This document shows positions 42,989 to 51,842 of a stretch of 64,000 bases of DNA, piece by piece. How positions within the stretch are numbered: the stretch's first letter is position 1; each line of letters starts with the position of its first letter. The notes under the pieces are model-generated. The model did not search any database, was not told the DNA's origin, and saw only the letters and a list, made by a program, of their open reading frames with translations. Location: positions 141,488 through 205,487 of the forward strand of contig NZ_FOVU01000009.1 of assembly GCF_900115265.1 (NCBI RefSeq). Reading direction: 5' to 3'. This stretch comes from Bradyrhizobium sp. Ghvi. GTDB lineage: Bacteria; Pseudomonadota; Alphaproteobacteria; Rhizobiales; Xanthobacteraceae. The position numbers and the translations under genes are program-made.

Positions 42989-44212
42989 CTATCGCTCGTC
43001 CGCGATCACCTTGCCATCGTTCGGCAATATGCCGGGGCCGACCAACTCGACGGCTCCGCCGAGCTTTGTCACGGCGCGCAAGCTGGCCGCGATCTCCTCG
43101 CGCAGTGTGTCGCCTGATGCGCTCGTCTCGGCCCTCAGCGTCATCGCATCAGCCTCGCCCTGGCGCGTAACAACGAGGCGCAGCCGCCCGAGCGCGGGAT
43201 GGCGCTTGCCGATCTCCGCGATCTGCTCGGGGCGGACGAACATGCCCTTGACCTTGGTGGTCTGGTCGGCGCGGCCCATCCAGCCCTTGATGCGCATGTT
43301 GGTGCGCCCGCACGCGCTCATGCCGGGCAACGCTGCCGTGAGGTCGCCGAGCGCCAGCCGGATCCAGGGATGGTGAGGATCGAGCGAGGTCACCACGATC
43401 TCGCCGACATCGCCCGGTGCCACGGGATCGCCGGTGCCGGGCCGGACGATCTCCATGATCAGATCCTCGTTCACGACCATGCCCTCACGCGCCTCGGTCT
43501 CGAACGCGATCAGGCCGAGATCGGCAGTACCGAAGGCCTGGTAGGCCTCGATGCCGCGCGCCTTGATCTCGGCCTGGAGCGAAGGTGGGAAAGCGGCGCC
43601 CGAGACCATCGCGCGCTTGATCGAGGACACATCCCGGCCTGCGGTCGCCGCGGCATCGAGCAATATCTTCAGGAAGTCCGGTGTGCCGCTGTAGCCGATC
43701 GGGCGGTAGGCCTCGATCAGCTCGAATTGCTGCTCGATATTGCCGGGGCCGGCCGGGATCACGGCGCAGCCGAGCGCGCGCGCCGAGGCGTCGAAAATGA
43801 AGCCGCCCGGGGTGAGGTGGTAGCTGAACGTATTGAGCACGATGTCGTCGGGGCGGAAACCGGCCGCGAACAGCGCACGCGCGCCGCGCCAGGGATCATC
43901 CTGGCGTCCCTCCGGCTCGAAGATCGGCCCCGGCGAGGTAAAGAGGCGGGCGAACGAGCCGGGGGATGCCGCCACGAAGCCGCCGAAGGGCTGGGAGGCC
44001 TTGTGCAGGGCCGGCAGCTCCGATTTGCGCAGCACCGGCAGGCCCGCCAGCGCCGCCCTGGAGGTCACTGAGGCGGGGTCGATGCCCTTCAGTCGCTCGG
44101 CATAAGCTGGGGCGACCATGGCGCTGCGGAGCACGCCTGGCAGGCGGGCGAACAGCTCGGCCTCGCGCGCCGCCGGCTCACGCGTCTCGAGGGTGTCGTA
44201 ATGGGCGGTCAT
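42989..44212 (-). CDS. PaaK-like AMP-forming aryl/acyl-CoA ligase
   Basis: The 407-residue protein resembles phenylacetate-CoA ligases. It has a phosphate-binding-loop-like RLFTSPGPIFEP in place of the usual Ser/Thr/Gly-rich loop, then SGAAFPPSLQAEIKARG, YQAFGTADLGLIAFE and GRADQTTKVKGMFVRPEQI in the C-terminal lid. These are the ANL-superfamily core motifs. The altered P-loop suggests a specialised substrate or weak adenylation. It is divergent from the AGE epimerase gene (86-base gap) and may belong with either the glycan locus or the Liv transporter next door. Confidence 0.75.
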   Translation of the reverse strand: MTAHYDTLETREPAAREAELFARLPGVLRSAMVAPAYAERLKGIDPASVTSRAALAGLPVLRKSELPALHKASQPFGGFVAASPGSFARLFTSPGPIFEPEGRQDDPWRGARALFAAGFRPDDIVLNTFSYHLTPGGFIFDASARALGCAVIPAGPGNIEQQFELIEAYRPIGYSGTPDFLKILLDAAATAGRDVSSIKRAMVSGAAFPPSLQAEIKARGIEAYQAFGTADLGLIAFETEAREGMVVNEDLIMEIVRPGTGDPVAPGDVGEIVVTSLDPHHPWIRLALGDLTAALPGMSACGRTNMRIKGWMGRADQTTKVKGMFVRPEQIAEIGKRHPALGRLRLVVTRQGEADAMTLRAETSASGDTLREEIAASLRAVTKLGGAVELVGPGILPNDGKVIADER

Positions 44213-44298
44213 GGCGGGTCTTTCCGGGTTGGCATCCGTTGCGCGCCGCCGCCCGCATGGGTATCAGACGGCCATTGCGGCGGCTTGGAGAGCGCGGA

Positions 44299-45453
44299 GT
44301 GACGGACGAGCGGATCAATGAGGCTGAAGGGGCGGGCGATGTGGTCGCGCGCCTGAAGCGCCGCATGGTCGAGGACGCGCTGCCGTTGTGGTCGACGGTC
44401 GGCTGGGATCACGCCGCCGGCGGTTTCATCGACAGGCTGCACCGCGACGGTACGGCGGATACGGCCGCACCGCGGCGCGTGTTCGTGCAGGCCCGCCAGA
44501 TCTATTGCTACGCCAAGGCGGCGCAGATGGGCTGGTACCCGCAAGGCCGAGCCATCGCGCTGAAGGGGCTGGAACACCTTCTGGCGAAGGCGAAGGCGCC
44601 CGATGGCAAGCCCGGCTATGTGCACCGGCTGACGCCCGAGGGTACGGCGCTGGATTCGCGGCGCGATGCCTACGACCACGCCTTCATCCTGTTCGCCCTG
44701 GCGACCGTCTATGCGCTCGATCAGGACGCGCAGATCCGCGCCGAGATCGATGCGCTGCTTGCTTTCCTCGACGGCCATCTGCGCTCGCCGCATGGCGGCG
44801 TGCACGAAAGCCTGCCGGTGTCGTTGCCGCGCCGGCAGAACCCGCAGATGCATCTGTTCGAGGCGATGATCGCGTGTTTCGATGCGACTCACGATCTGTC
44901 GTTCCAGAACCGCGCCGGCGAGTTCTTCGCGCTGTTCCTCGCCAATCTCTATGACAAGCGGAAGTGCATCCTGACGGAGTATTTTGAGGAGGACTGGTCG
45001 AAGATCGAGCCGGTCAGCGTCGAGCCCGGCCACCAGGCGGAATGGGTCTGGCTGCTGAAGGGGTTTGAGCGAATCACGGGCTGTCCGACCGGACAGCGGC
45101 GCGCGGAGCTGCTGGCGACCGCGCTGCGCTATCGCGACACCGCGACCGGCTGCCTGGTCGACGAGGGCGACGATACCGGTCACATCCGTCGCAGCACGCG
45201 CCGGCTGTGGCCGCAGACAGAGATCGCGAAGGCCTGGATCGCACAGGCCGAGTCCGGTGAGGCGGGCGCGGCGGAGGAAGCGCGCGCGGCGCTGGTGCGG
45301 CTCGAACGGCATTACCTCAGCCATCCCGTGCGGGGTGGCTGGTACGACCAGTTCGACAGCGACGGCAAATCGCTGATCGACACCATTCCTGCGTCGTCGT
45401 TCTATCATGTTCTCTGCGCGGTCGCGGAAGCGGAGCAGGTGCTGGAAGGTTAG
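44299..45453 (+). CDS. AGE-family sugar epimerase/isomerase
   Basis: The 384-residue alpha/alpha-barrel protein shows RRVFVQARQIYCYAKAAQMG near residue 54, DAYDHAFILFALA, PRRQNPQMHLFEAMIA and VEPGHQAEWVWLL, which are the active-site helices of N-acylglucosamine 2-epimerases and mannose/cellobiose isomerases. It interconverts free or phosphorylated sugars. GTG 44299 is the most downstream sensible start; the frame is open far upstream inside the opposite gene. It ends overlapping livF by four bases in a convergent arrangement. Confidence 0.82.
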   Translation: MTDERINEAEGAGDVVARLKRRMVEDALPLWSTVGWDHAAGGFIDRLHRDGTADTAAPRRVFVQARQIYCYAKAAQMGWYPQGRAIALKGLEHLLAKAKAPDGKPGYVHRLTPEGTALDSRRDAYDHAFILFALATVYALDQDAQIRAEIDALLAFLDGHLRSPHGGVHESLPVSLPRRQNPQMHLFEAMIACFDATHDLSFQNRAGEFFALFLANLYDKRKCILTEYFEEDWSKIEPVSVEPGHQAEWVWLLKGFERITGCPTGQRRAELLATALRYRDTATGCLVDEGDDTGHIRRSTRRLWPQTEIAKAWIAQAESGEAGAAEEARAALVRLERHYLSHPVRGGWYDQFDSDGKSLIDTIPASSFYHVLCAVAEAEQVLEG

Positions 45454-46289
45454 AGCCACCTTTTGCGCCGCTTGAAACTCTTGAGGTTCTTGAAGCTCTT
45501 GCGCTGGTCGCCGGCGCCGCCGAGGTAGAATTCCTTGACGTCCTCGTTGTCGCGCAGCTCGTCGGCGGTGCCGTCGAGCACGACCTTGCCTTGCTCCATG
45601 ATGTAGCCGTGGCTCGCCACCGAAAGCGCGGCGCGCGCGTTCTGCTCGACCAGGAGGATGGTGACGCCGAGGTCGCGGTTGATCTTCTGGATGATCGAGA
45701 ACACCTCTTTCACCAGCAGCGGCGACAGGCCCATCGACGGTTCGTCCATCAAGATCATCTTCGGGCGCGCCATCAGCGCGCGGCCGATTGCGAGCATCTG
45801 CTGCTCGCCGCCGGAGAGATAGCCGGCAAGGCCGGTGCGCTCCTTAAGGCGCGGGAAATAGTTGAACACCATGTCGAGATCGGCATCGACCTCGCGATCC
45901 CGGCGGGTGAAGGCGCCGAGCTTGAGGTTCTCCAGCGATGTCATGTCGGCGACGATGCGCCGGCCTTCCATGACCTGGAAGATGCCGCGGCGGACGATCT
46001 TGTCCGGATCGATGCCAGCGATCCGTTCGCCCTCGAACAGGATCTCGCCGCGCGTGACCTCGCCATCCTCGGTCTTGAGCAATCCCGAGATCGCCTTCAG
46101 GGTTGTCGACTTGCCCGCGCCGTTGGCACCCAACAGCGCCACGATCGCGCCCTTGGGCACGTCGAGGCTGAGTCCGCGCAGCACCAGGATGACGTCGTCA
46201 TAGACGACCTCGATGTTCCGCACGGCGAGCAGGGGCGGCGCGGGGACGGCGGTGGGGGTGGGGCGGGATGCTTCGATGGTTTGGGACAT
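45450..46289 (-). CDS. livF: Branched-chain amino-acid-type ABC transporter ATP-binding protein LivF
   Basis: The 279-residue ATPase has Walker A GANGAGKST, the signature LSGGEQQMLAIGRALMARP and Walker B MILMDEPSMGLSP, with the FQVMEGRRI stretch typical of LivF. The C-terminus carries a basic tail (KSFKNLKSFKRRKRW). ATG 46289 is preferred over an upstream in-frame start at 46361, which lies inside a repeat element. It is the last gene of a minus-strand operon with livG, livH, livM, a binding protein and an acyl-CoA ligase. Confidence 0.9.
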   Translation of the reverse strand: MSQTIEASRPTPTAVPAPPLLAVRNIEVVYDDVILVLRGLSLDVPKGAIVALLGANGAGKSTTLKAISGLLKTEDGEVTRGEILFEGERIAGIDPDKIVRRGIFQVMEGRRIVADMTSLENLKLGAFTRRDREVDADLDMVFNYFPRLKERTGLAGYLSGGEQQMLAIGRALMARPKMILMDEPSMGLSPLLVKEVFSIIQKINRDLGVTILLVEQNARAALSVASHGYIMEQGKVVLDGTADELRDNEDVKEFYLGGAGDQRKSFKNLKSFKRRKRWL

Positions 46290-46310
46290 GAGTCTTCGTT
46301 CTCCGCTGTC

Positions 46311-46412
46311 GTCACCCGCGCGGGCGGGTGACCCAGTATTCCAGAGACGCCGGAGATTCATCGAGAAGCCGCGGCGTACTGGATCCCCCGCCTTCGCGGA
46401 GGATGACAGTTG
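46311..46412. repeat. Palindromic intergenic repeat element between livK and livF
   Basis: GTCACCCGC (46311-46319) and GCGGGTGAC (46324-46332) form a tight hairpin. Further on, the stretch TATTCCAGAGACGCC is loosely mirrored by GGCGTACTGGAT, and the element closes with a CGGAGGATGACAG stretch (46399-46411). The layout resembles the RPE/REP-like units scattered between genes in Bradyrhizobium. It fills most of the 144-base gap. Confidence 0.55.
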
Positions 46413-46433
46413 TGAGCGTGGTTAGAGCATGGC

Positions 46434-47717
46434 TCACCAGCCCAGCAGCTCCGGCTTGCGCGGCAGCTCGACGGTCTTGACCTTCTCGAGCTTGATCGTG
46501 CCCTTGGCCATGAGGTCGTTGAGGTCGCCGTCGGTCGGGCCCGAGATATTGGTGCGATAGAGGTCGACCTTCAGCGTGCCGCGATGGTCCTTGTCGGTCC
46601 AGGTCGAGGGATTGCAGACGCCGTCCATCCCGGCCGGCACCCAATCCTTCTTCTGGTAGAAGCCCTTCGCGACGTTCTCGCCGGTGGCACCGCCGTTCTT
46701 GGCAGCCCAGTCGATCGCCTCCTTCATGTAGAGGGCCGAGCAGACCGCCGCGACATAATGCACGGGGCGATAGACCTTGCCGCTGGGATCGGACATCTTC
46801 GAGATCTCCATCACCGTCTTCATGCCCGGCGCATCGCCGCCCCAGCTCACTGCCGTGCGCAGGGGGAAGATCACACCGTTGGCGGCGTCGCCGGCCGTCT
46901 TGGCGGCGTTCTCGTCCATGCCCCAGACATTGCCGAGGAACTGGATATCGACGCCGGCGGTCTTGCAGGCCTTCATCACCGAAATGTTGGAGGCGGCGGT
47001 GTTGCCGAGATAGGCGTAGTTGGCGCCCGAGGATTTCAGGCTCAGGCACTGCGCGCTGTAGTCGCCCGGCGCGAGCGCGAACACCAGCGGCGGCAGTACC
47101 TCGAAACCGAGCTCCTGCGCCATGGCTTCACCGGCGGCCTTCGGTGCGTTCGGATAGGGATGGTTGGCCCCCATATGGACGAACTTGGGCTTGCCAGGCT
47201 TGCCCTTGGCCTTCCAATCCTCGGCCGCCCACATCAGCATTGCGCGCAGCGAATCCGAATAGCTCGGGCCGTAGAAGAAATTGTAAGGCGCGGGCTTGGC
47301 CTTGCCGCTCGTCCCTTCGGGATCGGTCAGGGCTGCGGCGTAGGAGCCGGACATATCGGGAATCTTGTCCTGCGCGAGGAAGCCGGTCAGCGCTTCGGTA
47401 TCTGCGGTGCCCCAGCCCATGATCGCCGCGACCTTGCTGTCGGGAGCAGACCATTTCTTGTAGAGTGCGATCGCCTTCGGCACCTGATAGCCGTAATCGT
47501 TGGTGTCGACATTGAGCTGCTTGCCGCCGACGCCGCCGTTCTTGTTGACCCATGCGAAGGTGTCGGCGACGGCCTGGCCGTAAGGCGTGCCGACATCGGA
47601 AGTGCCGCCGGAATAATCGGCGAGATGGCCGATCGCGATCTGCGCCTGCGCGCTCGCCGCGAACGCGGCGACGGCGATTGCAAGCGATGCGGTGCTCAAA
47701 AGGGCCTTCATCTTCAT
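46434..47717 (-). CDS. livK: ABC transporter periplasmic substrate-binding protein (LivK family)
   Basis: The 427-residue protein has a clear signal peptide (lysines, then a hydrophobic core, ending AASAQAQ near residue 26). The binding domain starts IAIGHLADYSGGTSDVGTPY and contains WAVNKNGGVGG-type and NVWGMDENAAKTAG segments of periplasmic binding protein type 1. Such proteins take up amino acids, aromatic acids or amides; specificity is not readable. It lies between livM and livF on the same strand. Confidence 0.88.
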   Translation of the reverse strand: MKMKALLSTASLAIAVAAFAASAQAQIAIGHLADYSGGTSDVGTPYGQAVADTFAWVNKNGGVGGKQLNVDTNDYGYQVPKAIALYKKWSAPDSKVAAIMGWGTADTEALTGFLAQDKIPDMSGSYAAALTDPEGTSGKAKPAPYNFFYGPSYSDSLRAMLMWAAEDWKAKGKPGKPKFVHMGANHPYPNAPKAAGEAMAQELGFEVLPPLVFALAPGDYSAQCLSLKSSGANYAYLGNTAASNISVMKACKTAGVDIQFLGNVWGMDENAAKTAGDAANGVIFPLRTAVSWGGDAPGMKTVMEISKMSDPSGKVYRPVHYVAAVCSALYMKEAIDWAAKNGGATGENVAKGFYQKKDWVPAGMDGVCNPSTWTDKDHRGTLKVDLYRTNISGPTDGDLNDLMAKGTIKLEKVKTVELPRKPELLGW

Positions 47718-47760
47718 GGGTTGGTTCCTCCGGTTTATTGTTTAAGTGAGATTGCCGCGC

Positions 47761-48834
47761 TCAGTGCGAGAACGGGTAGAGTTTCCAGTATGCCTTGATC
47801 TGCCGCCAGCGATGCGCGAGCCCGTCGGGTTCGAACATCAGGAAGACGATGATGATCACCCCGATCGCGATCTCGCGCAGGAAGGTGATGTTGTTGTTGA
47901 GCGACAGCGCCCTGTCGATTGCGCCGCCCTTCAGGTACAGGCTGAGCAATTCCATCGACTCCGGCAGCAGCACCACGAAGGCCGTGCCCATCAGCGTGCC
48001 CATGATCGAACCGGTGCCGCCGATGATGATCATGGCGAGGAACAGGATCGAGCGCTCGATGCCGAAGCCTTCCTGCGAGACGACGAGCTGGTAGTGCGCA
48101 TAGAGCGCGCCGGCGATGCCGGCGAAGAAGGCGGCGAGCCCGAACGACAGCGTCCGGTATTTGGTGAGGTTGATGCCCATGATCTCCGCGGACAGGTAAT
48201 GGTCGCGGATCGCCACAAGCGCGCGGCCGTCGCGTGTGCGCATCAGGTTCGTAACGAGGATGTAGCTCGCCAGCACATAAGCCAGCACGACGTAGAAATA
48301 TTGCCGGTCGCCGCGCAACGCGTAGCCGAAGATCGAGAACGGCTCGGCGCTCGCCGGGACCGAGCCGCCTGAGAACCATTCGGCGCGGGAGAAGAAGTCG
48401 AGCAGGATATATTGGGCGGCCAGCGTCGCGATGACGAGATAAAGCCCCTTCAGCCGCGCCGCCGGAATGCCGAATATCAGTCCGACCAGTGCGGTGACGA
48501 TTCCTGCGAGCGGAATTGCGAAGAACACCGGGATCGGCGCATTGCTGGAGATGTAGGCCGAGGAGAAGGCGCCCAGCAGGAAGAAGGCGGCATGTCCGAT
48601 CGAGATCTGGCCGGTGAAGCCGACCAGGATGTTGAGTCCCAACGCCGCGATCGAGAAGATGCCGATCTGGATCAGGATGCTGAGCCAGTAGCCGCTGAAG
48701 ATCTGCGGCGCCAGGCACAGCAGCGCAACGCCAGCAATCGCGAAGTTGCGGCTGGTGGTGGTCGGGAAGATCGTGGTGTCTGCCGCGTAGGAGGTGCGGA
48801 AGTCGCCAGCGGGAATGAGGGCAGGGCCGGCCAT
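47761..48834 (-). CDS. livM: ABC transporter permease LivM
   Basis: The 357-residue protein with about ten membrane helices shows LGLNILVGFTGQISIGHAAF, the LivM signature, near residue 68. The EAA-type coupling loop is LVAIRDHYLSAEIMGINLTK, and GGTGSIMGTLMGTAF follows toward the C-terminus. It forms the inner membrane channel together with LivH, which ends only three bases upstream. Confidence 0.92.
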   Translation of the reverse strand: MAGPALIPAGDFRTSYAADTTIFPTTTSRNFAIAGVALLCLAPQIFSGYWLSILIQIGIFSIAALGLNILVGFTGQISIGHAAFFLLGAFSSAYISSNAPIPVFFAIPLAGIVTALVGLIFGIPAARLKGLYLVIATLAAQYILLDFFSRAEWFSGGSVPASAEPFSIFGYALRGDRQYFYVVLAYVLASYILVTNLMRTRDGRALVAIRDHYLSAEIMGINLTKYRTLSFGLAAFFAGIAGALYAHYQLVVSQEGFGIERSILFLAMIIIGGTGSIMGTLMGTAFVVLLPESMELLSLYLKGGAIDRALSLNNNITFLREIAIGVIIIVFLMFEPDGLAHRWRQIKAYWKLYPFSH

Positions 48835-48837
48835 GGA

Positions 48838-49731
48838 TCAGATCCGCTCGATGTCGTGGGTGCCGAACAGGCCATAGGGCTTGATCATCAGCACGATGAT
48901 GAGGACGTAGAACGGCGCTATCTCGTAGAGATTGCCCCAGTGCAGGTATTCGCTGTCGACATATTGCGCGACGTTCTCGAGCAGGCCGATGATGACGCCG
49001 CCGAGCACGGCGCCGCCGACGGAATCGAGCCCGCCGAGGATCGCCGCCGGAAACACTTTTATGCCGTAGGCTGCAAGTCCCGATGACACGCCGTTCACTA
49101 CGGCGACCACCACGCCTGCGACCGCCGAAACCGTCGCCGAGATTGCCCAGGCCATTGCAAACACGCTTTTCACGGAAATACCGAGCGATTGCGCGACTTG
49201 CTGGTTGAACGCTGTGGCGCGCATCGCAAGCCCATACTTGGATGCGCGGAAGAACCAGGCCATGCCGATCATCATCGCGATCGAGACCACAAGGCTCATG
49301 ACGTAGACGGTCTGGATCTGGAGCCCGAACAGACCGACGGACTGGCTCTCGAACACGCGCGGGAACGGCTGCGGATTGACGCCGAACATCCACTTCAGCG
49401 TCGCCTGCAATACGGTGGAAAGGCCGATCGTCACCATGATGACGGAGATGATGGGCTCGCCGATCATTGGCCTGAGGATCAGGACCTGGATCGCGATGCC
49501 GAACACGAACATGAACACCAGAGTCATCGGCATGCCGATCCAGAACGGCACCTGGTATTTGGCGAGCAGCGCCCAACACACCCAGGCGCCGACCAGCAGC
49601 AGTTCACCTTGCGCGAAGTTGACGACCTGCGTCGCCTTGTAGATCAGCACGAACGACATCGCGACCACGCCATAGAGCGTGCCGACCACGAGGCCGTTGA
49701 CCAGGAGCTGGATGAGGAAGGCGGTGTTCAT
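48838..49731 (-). CDS. livH: ABC transporter permease LivH
   Basis: The 297-residue permease has the LivH start LLVNGLVVGTLYGVVAMSFV and KATQVVNFAQGELLLVGAW. The coupling loop reads LAMRATAFNQQVAQSLGISV, and AILGGLDSVGGAVLGGVIIG is near the end. About eight membrane helices are present. It is followed at once by livM and preceded by a 179-base gap that holds a perfect inverted repeat. Confidence 0.92.
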   Translation of the reverse strand: MNTAFLIQLLVNGLVVGTLYGVVAMSFVLIYKATQVVNFAQGELLLVGAWVCWALLAKYQVPFWIGMPMTLVFMFVFGIAIQVLILRPMIGEPIISVIMVTIGLSTVLQATLKWMFGVNPQPFPRVFESQSVGLFGLQIQTVYVMSLVVSIAMMIGMAWFFRASKYGLAMRATAFNQQVAQSLGISVKSVFAMAWAISATVSAVAGVVVAVVNGVSSGLAAYGIKVFPAAILGGLDSVGGAVLGGVIIGLLENVAQYVDSEYLHWGNLYEIAPFYVLIIVLMIKPYGLFGTHDIERI

Positions 49732-49756
49732 GTGTGGTCTCCTGATGCAGCCACGT

Positions 49757-49836
49757 CGTCATTGCGAGCGCAGCGAAGCAATCCAGCATCTTTCCGCGGA
49801 GACGGTCTGGATTGCTTCGCTGCGCTCGCAATGACG
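49757..49836. repeat. Perfect 30-base inverted repeat between livH and the acyl-CoA ligase gene
   Basis: Arms 49757-49786 and 49807-49836 are exact reverse complements over 30 bases with a 20-base loop; the left arm starts CGTCATTGCGAGCGCAGC. This sequence type recurs in intergenic regions of Bradyrhizobium genomes. In the operon transcript it would form a very stable stem that could protect or attenuate the RNA. Confidence 0.8.
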
Positions 49837-49910
49837 GAGTGCATATGAGATAGCGCGGCCGCAGGCGGGGGCGAGGCGAAGGGCAGCGTCGTGCTGAGCT
49901 GGAAACGAAT

Positions 49911-51842
49911 TCACTCCGCGGCCTCCGCCATAAGGCCGTGTCCGCCGAGATCCACCACGCGCAGTGTTGTGCGCACGCGCTGCGTGGTGCCGTCCTGGAA
50001 GCGGATCACAGTATCGACGGGGATATCGGAATCGCCGCGGTAGATCGCGTCGATGATGCCGGCGTATTTTTCGTTGATGACGCCGCGGCGAACTTTTCTT
50101 GTGCGGGTGAGCTCTCCGTCGTCGGCGTCCAGCTCCTTGTAGAGCAGCAGGAAGCGCGAGATGCGCTGCGCCGGCGGCAGCGTGGCGTTGACGGTCTCGA
50201 CCTCCTTCTGGAGCAGCGCGTAGACCTCGGGGCGCGAGGAGAGATCGCTGTAAGTCGTGAAGGAAAGGCGGTTCTTCTCGGCCCATTTCGATATGATGGA
50301 GTAACGGATGCAGATCATCGCGGCGAGCGCGTCGCGGCCGGCCCCAAGCACCACGGCTTCGGCGATATAGGGCGAGAACTTCAACTTGTTCTCGATGAAT
50401 TGCGGCGAGAAGCGTTCGCCGCGGGAGGTCTCGGCGAGATCCTTGATGCGGTCGATGACGACGAGTTGGCGGTTCGCGTTGAAATAGCCGGCATCGCCCG
50501 ACAGCATCCAGCCGTCCCTGATGTCGGCGACGCTTGCTTCTGGGTTCTTGTAATAGCCGAGAAACATGTTGGGGTGCCGCACTACGATCTCGCCGACGCC
50601 GTGGACGTCAGGGTTGTCGATGCGGATCTCGACGTTGTCGGCCATCGGCACGCCTGTGGTGTCCGGGTCGACCTTACCCTCGGGATGCAGCGTATAGGCG
50701 CCTAGCAGTTCCGTCTGGCCGTAGAGCGTGCGTAGCGGCACGCCCATCGCCTGGAAGAATTTGAAGGTATCGGGCCCGAGTGCCGCGCCGCCGGTCGCCG
50801 CCGAGCGCAGTCGCGTGAAGCCGAGCCGGTCGCGCAGGGCGCGGAACAAGATCGCATCGGCAAAGCCCGAGCGCTTGCCCCGCTCCAGCGCGGCGAGACC
50901 CGCCTTCATGCCGATGTCGAACAGACGCTGCTTGAAGGGTGTCGCGTCCATCACCTTGGCGCGGACATCGGCGGCGATCGATTCCCAGACCCGTGGAGCA
51001 AAGAGAACGAATGTCGGCGCGATCTCGCGCAGATCGTTCATCATCGTATCCGGCTCTTCGACGAAGTTGATCTTCATCCGGCAGAGCAGACCTTTGCCGA
51101 GCACATAGACCTGCTCCATGATCCACGGCAGCGGCAGCACCGAGACGTATTCGTCGTCCGGCCCTTTGGGATCGAAGGCAAGATAGGTCGCGCAATGACC
51201 GAGCACGCGGCCGGCGGCGAGCATAGCGAGCTTCGGATGCGAGGTCGTGCCCGACGTGGTGCAGAGGATGGCGACGTCCTCGCCCTTCGTGGCGTCCACG
51301 AGGCGATCGTAAAGCTCTGGCTCGCGGGTGGCCCTGATACGGCCGAGCTCGGCGAACTTCTCCGCGGACATCAGCCTGGGATCGTCATATTTCCGCATCC
51401 CTCGCGGATCGGAATAGATGATGTGCTTGAGATCAGGCACGCGGTCGGCCAGCGTGAGGAGCTTGTCGACCTGCTCCTCGTCCTCGGCAAAGACGAGCCG
51501 GGCCTCGCCGTAGTTGAGGAGATAGGAAGCCTCTTCGTCGAGCACGTCGCGATAGAGCCCGAGGCTCAATCCGCCGATCGCATGGGTCGCGACTTCCGCC
51601 GCAACCCAGTCCGGCCGGTTATCGCCGATGATGCCGATGACGTCGCCGCGGCCAAGGCCGAGCTCGATCAGCCCGAGCGCGAAGTCGCGGACGCGGGTCT
51701 GATAGTCGTTCCAGGTGAACGGGCGCCAGAGGCCGAGATCCTTCTCGCGCAGCGCGATCTCGTTGCCGTGCTCCCTGGCGTTGAGCCGGAGCATCTTCGG
51801 ATAGGTGTCGGCCTGCGCGACGCGAGCGGCGTAATTCATCAT
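49911..51842 (-). CDS. AMP-forming acyl-CoA ligase (long-chain type) within the Liv operon
   Basis: The 643-residue ANL enzyme has the P-loop ILCTTSGTTSHPKLAM near residue 188, LYGQTELLGAYT and the SGDAGYFN aspartate that binds AMP ribose, then DRIKDLAETSRGERFSPQFI leading to the C-terminal lysine domain. It should activate a fatty or aromatic acid as its CoA ester. Its ATG overlaps the livG stop by four bases, so it is co-translated with the transporter, suggesting that the imported compound is a carboxylic acid activated on entry. Confidence 0.88.
   Translation of the reverse strand: MMNYAARVAQADTYPKMLRLNAREHGNEIALREKDLGLWRPFTWNDYQTRVRDFALGLIELGLGRGDVIGIIGDNRPDWVAAEVATHAIGGLSLGLYRDVLDEEASYLLNYGEARLVFAEDEEQVDKLLTLADRVPDLKHIIYSDPRGMRKYDDPRLMSAEKFAELGRIRATREPELYDRLVDATKGEDVAILCTTSGTTSHPKLAMLAAGRVLGHCATYLAFDPKGPDDEYVSVLPLPWIMEQVYVLGKGLLCRMKINFVEEPDTMMNDLREIAPTFVLFAPRVWESIAADVRAKVMDATPFKQRLFDIGMKAGLAALERGKRSGFADAILFRALRDRLGFTRLRSAATGGAALGPDTFKFFQAMGVPLRTLYGQTELLGAYTLHPEGKVDPDTTGVPMADNVEIRIDNPDVHGVGEIVVRHPNMFLGYYKNPEASVADIRDGWMLSGDAGYFNANRQLVVIDRIKDLAETSRGERFSPQFIENKLKFSPYIAEAVVLGAGRDALAAMICIRYSIISKWAEKNRLSFTTYSDLSSRPEVYALLQKEVETVNATLPPAQRISRFLLLYKELDADDGELTRTRKVRRGVINEKYAGIIDAIYRGDSDIPVDTVIRFQDGTTQRVRTTLRVVDLGGHGLMAEAAE

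Noticed and set aside
47735..49579. Minus-strand frame of 614 codons
   Set aside because: It overlaps livM and livH in another frame and its translation is Arg/Asp/Gly-rich without motifs, while livM and livH are unmistakable.
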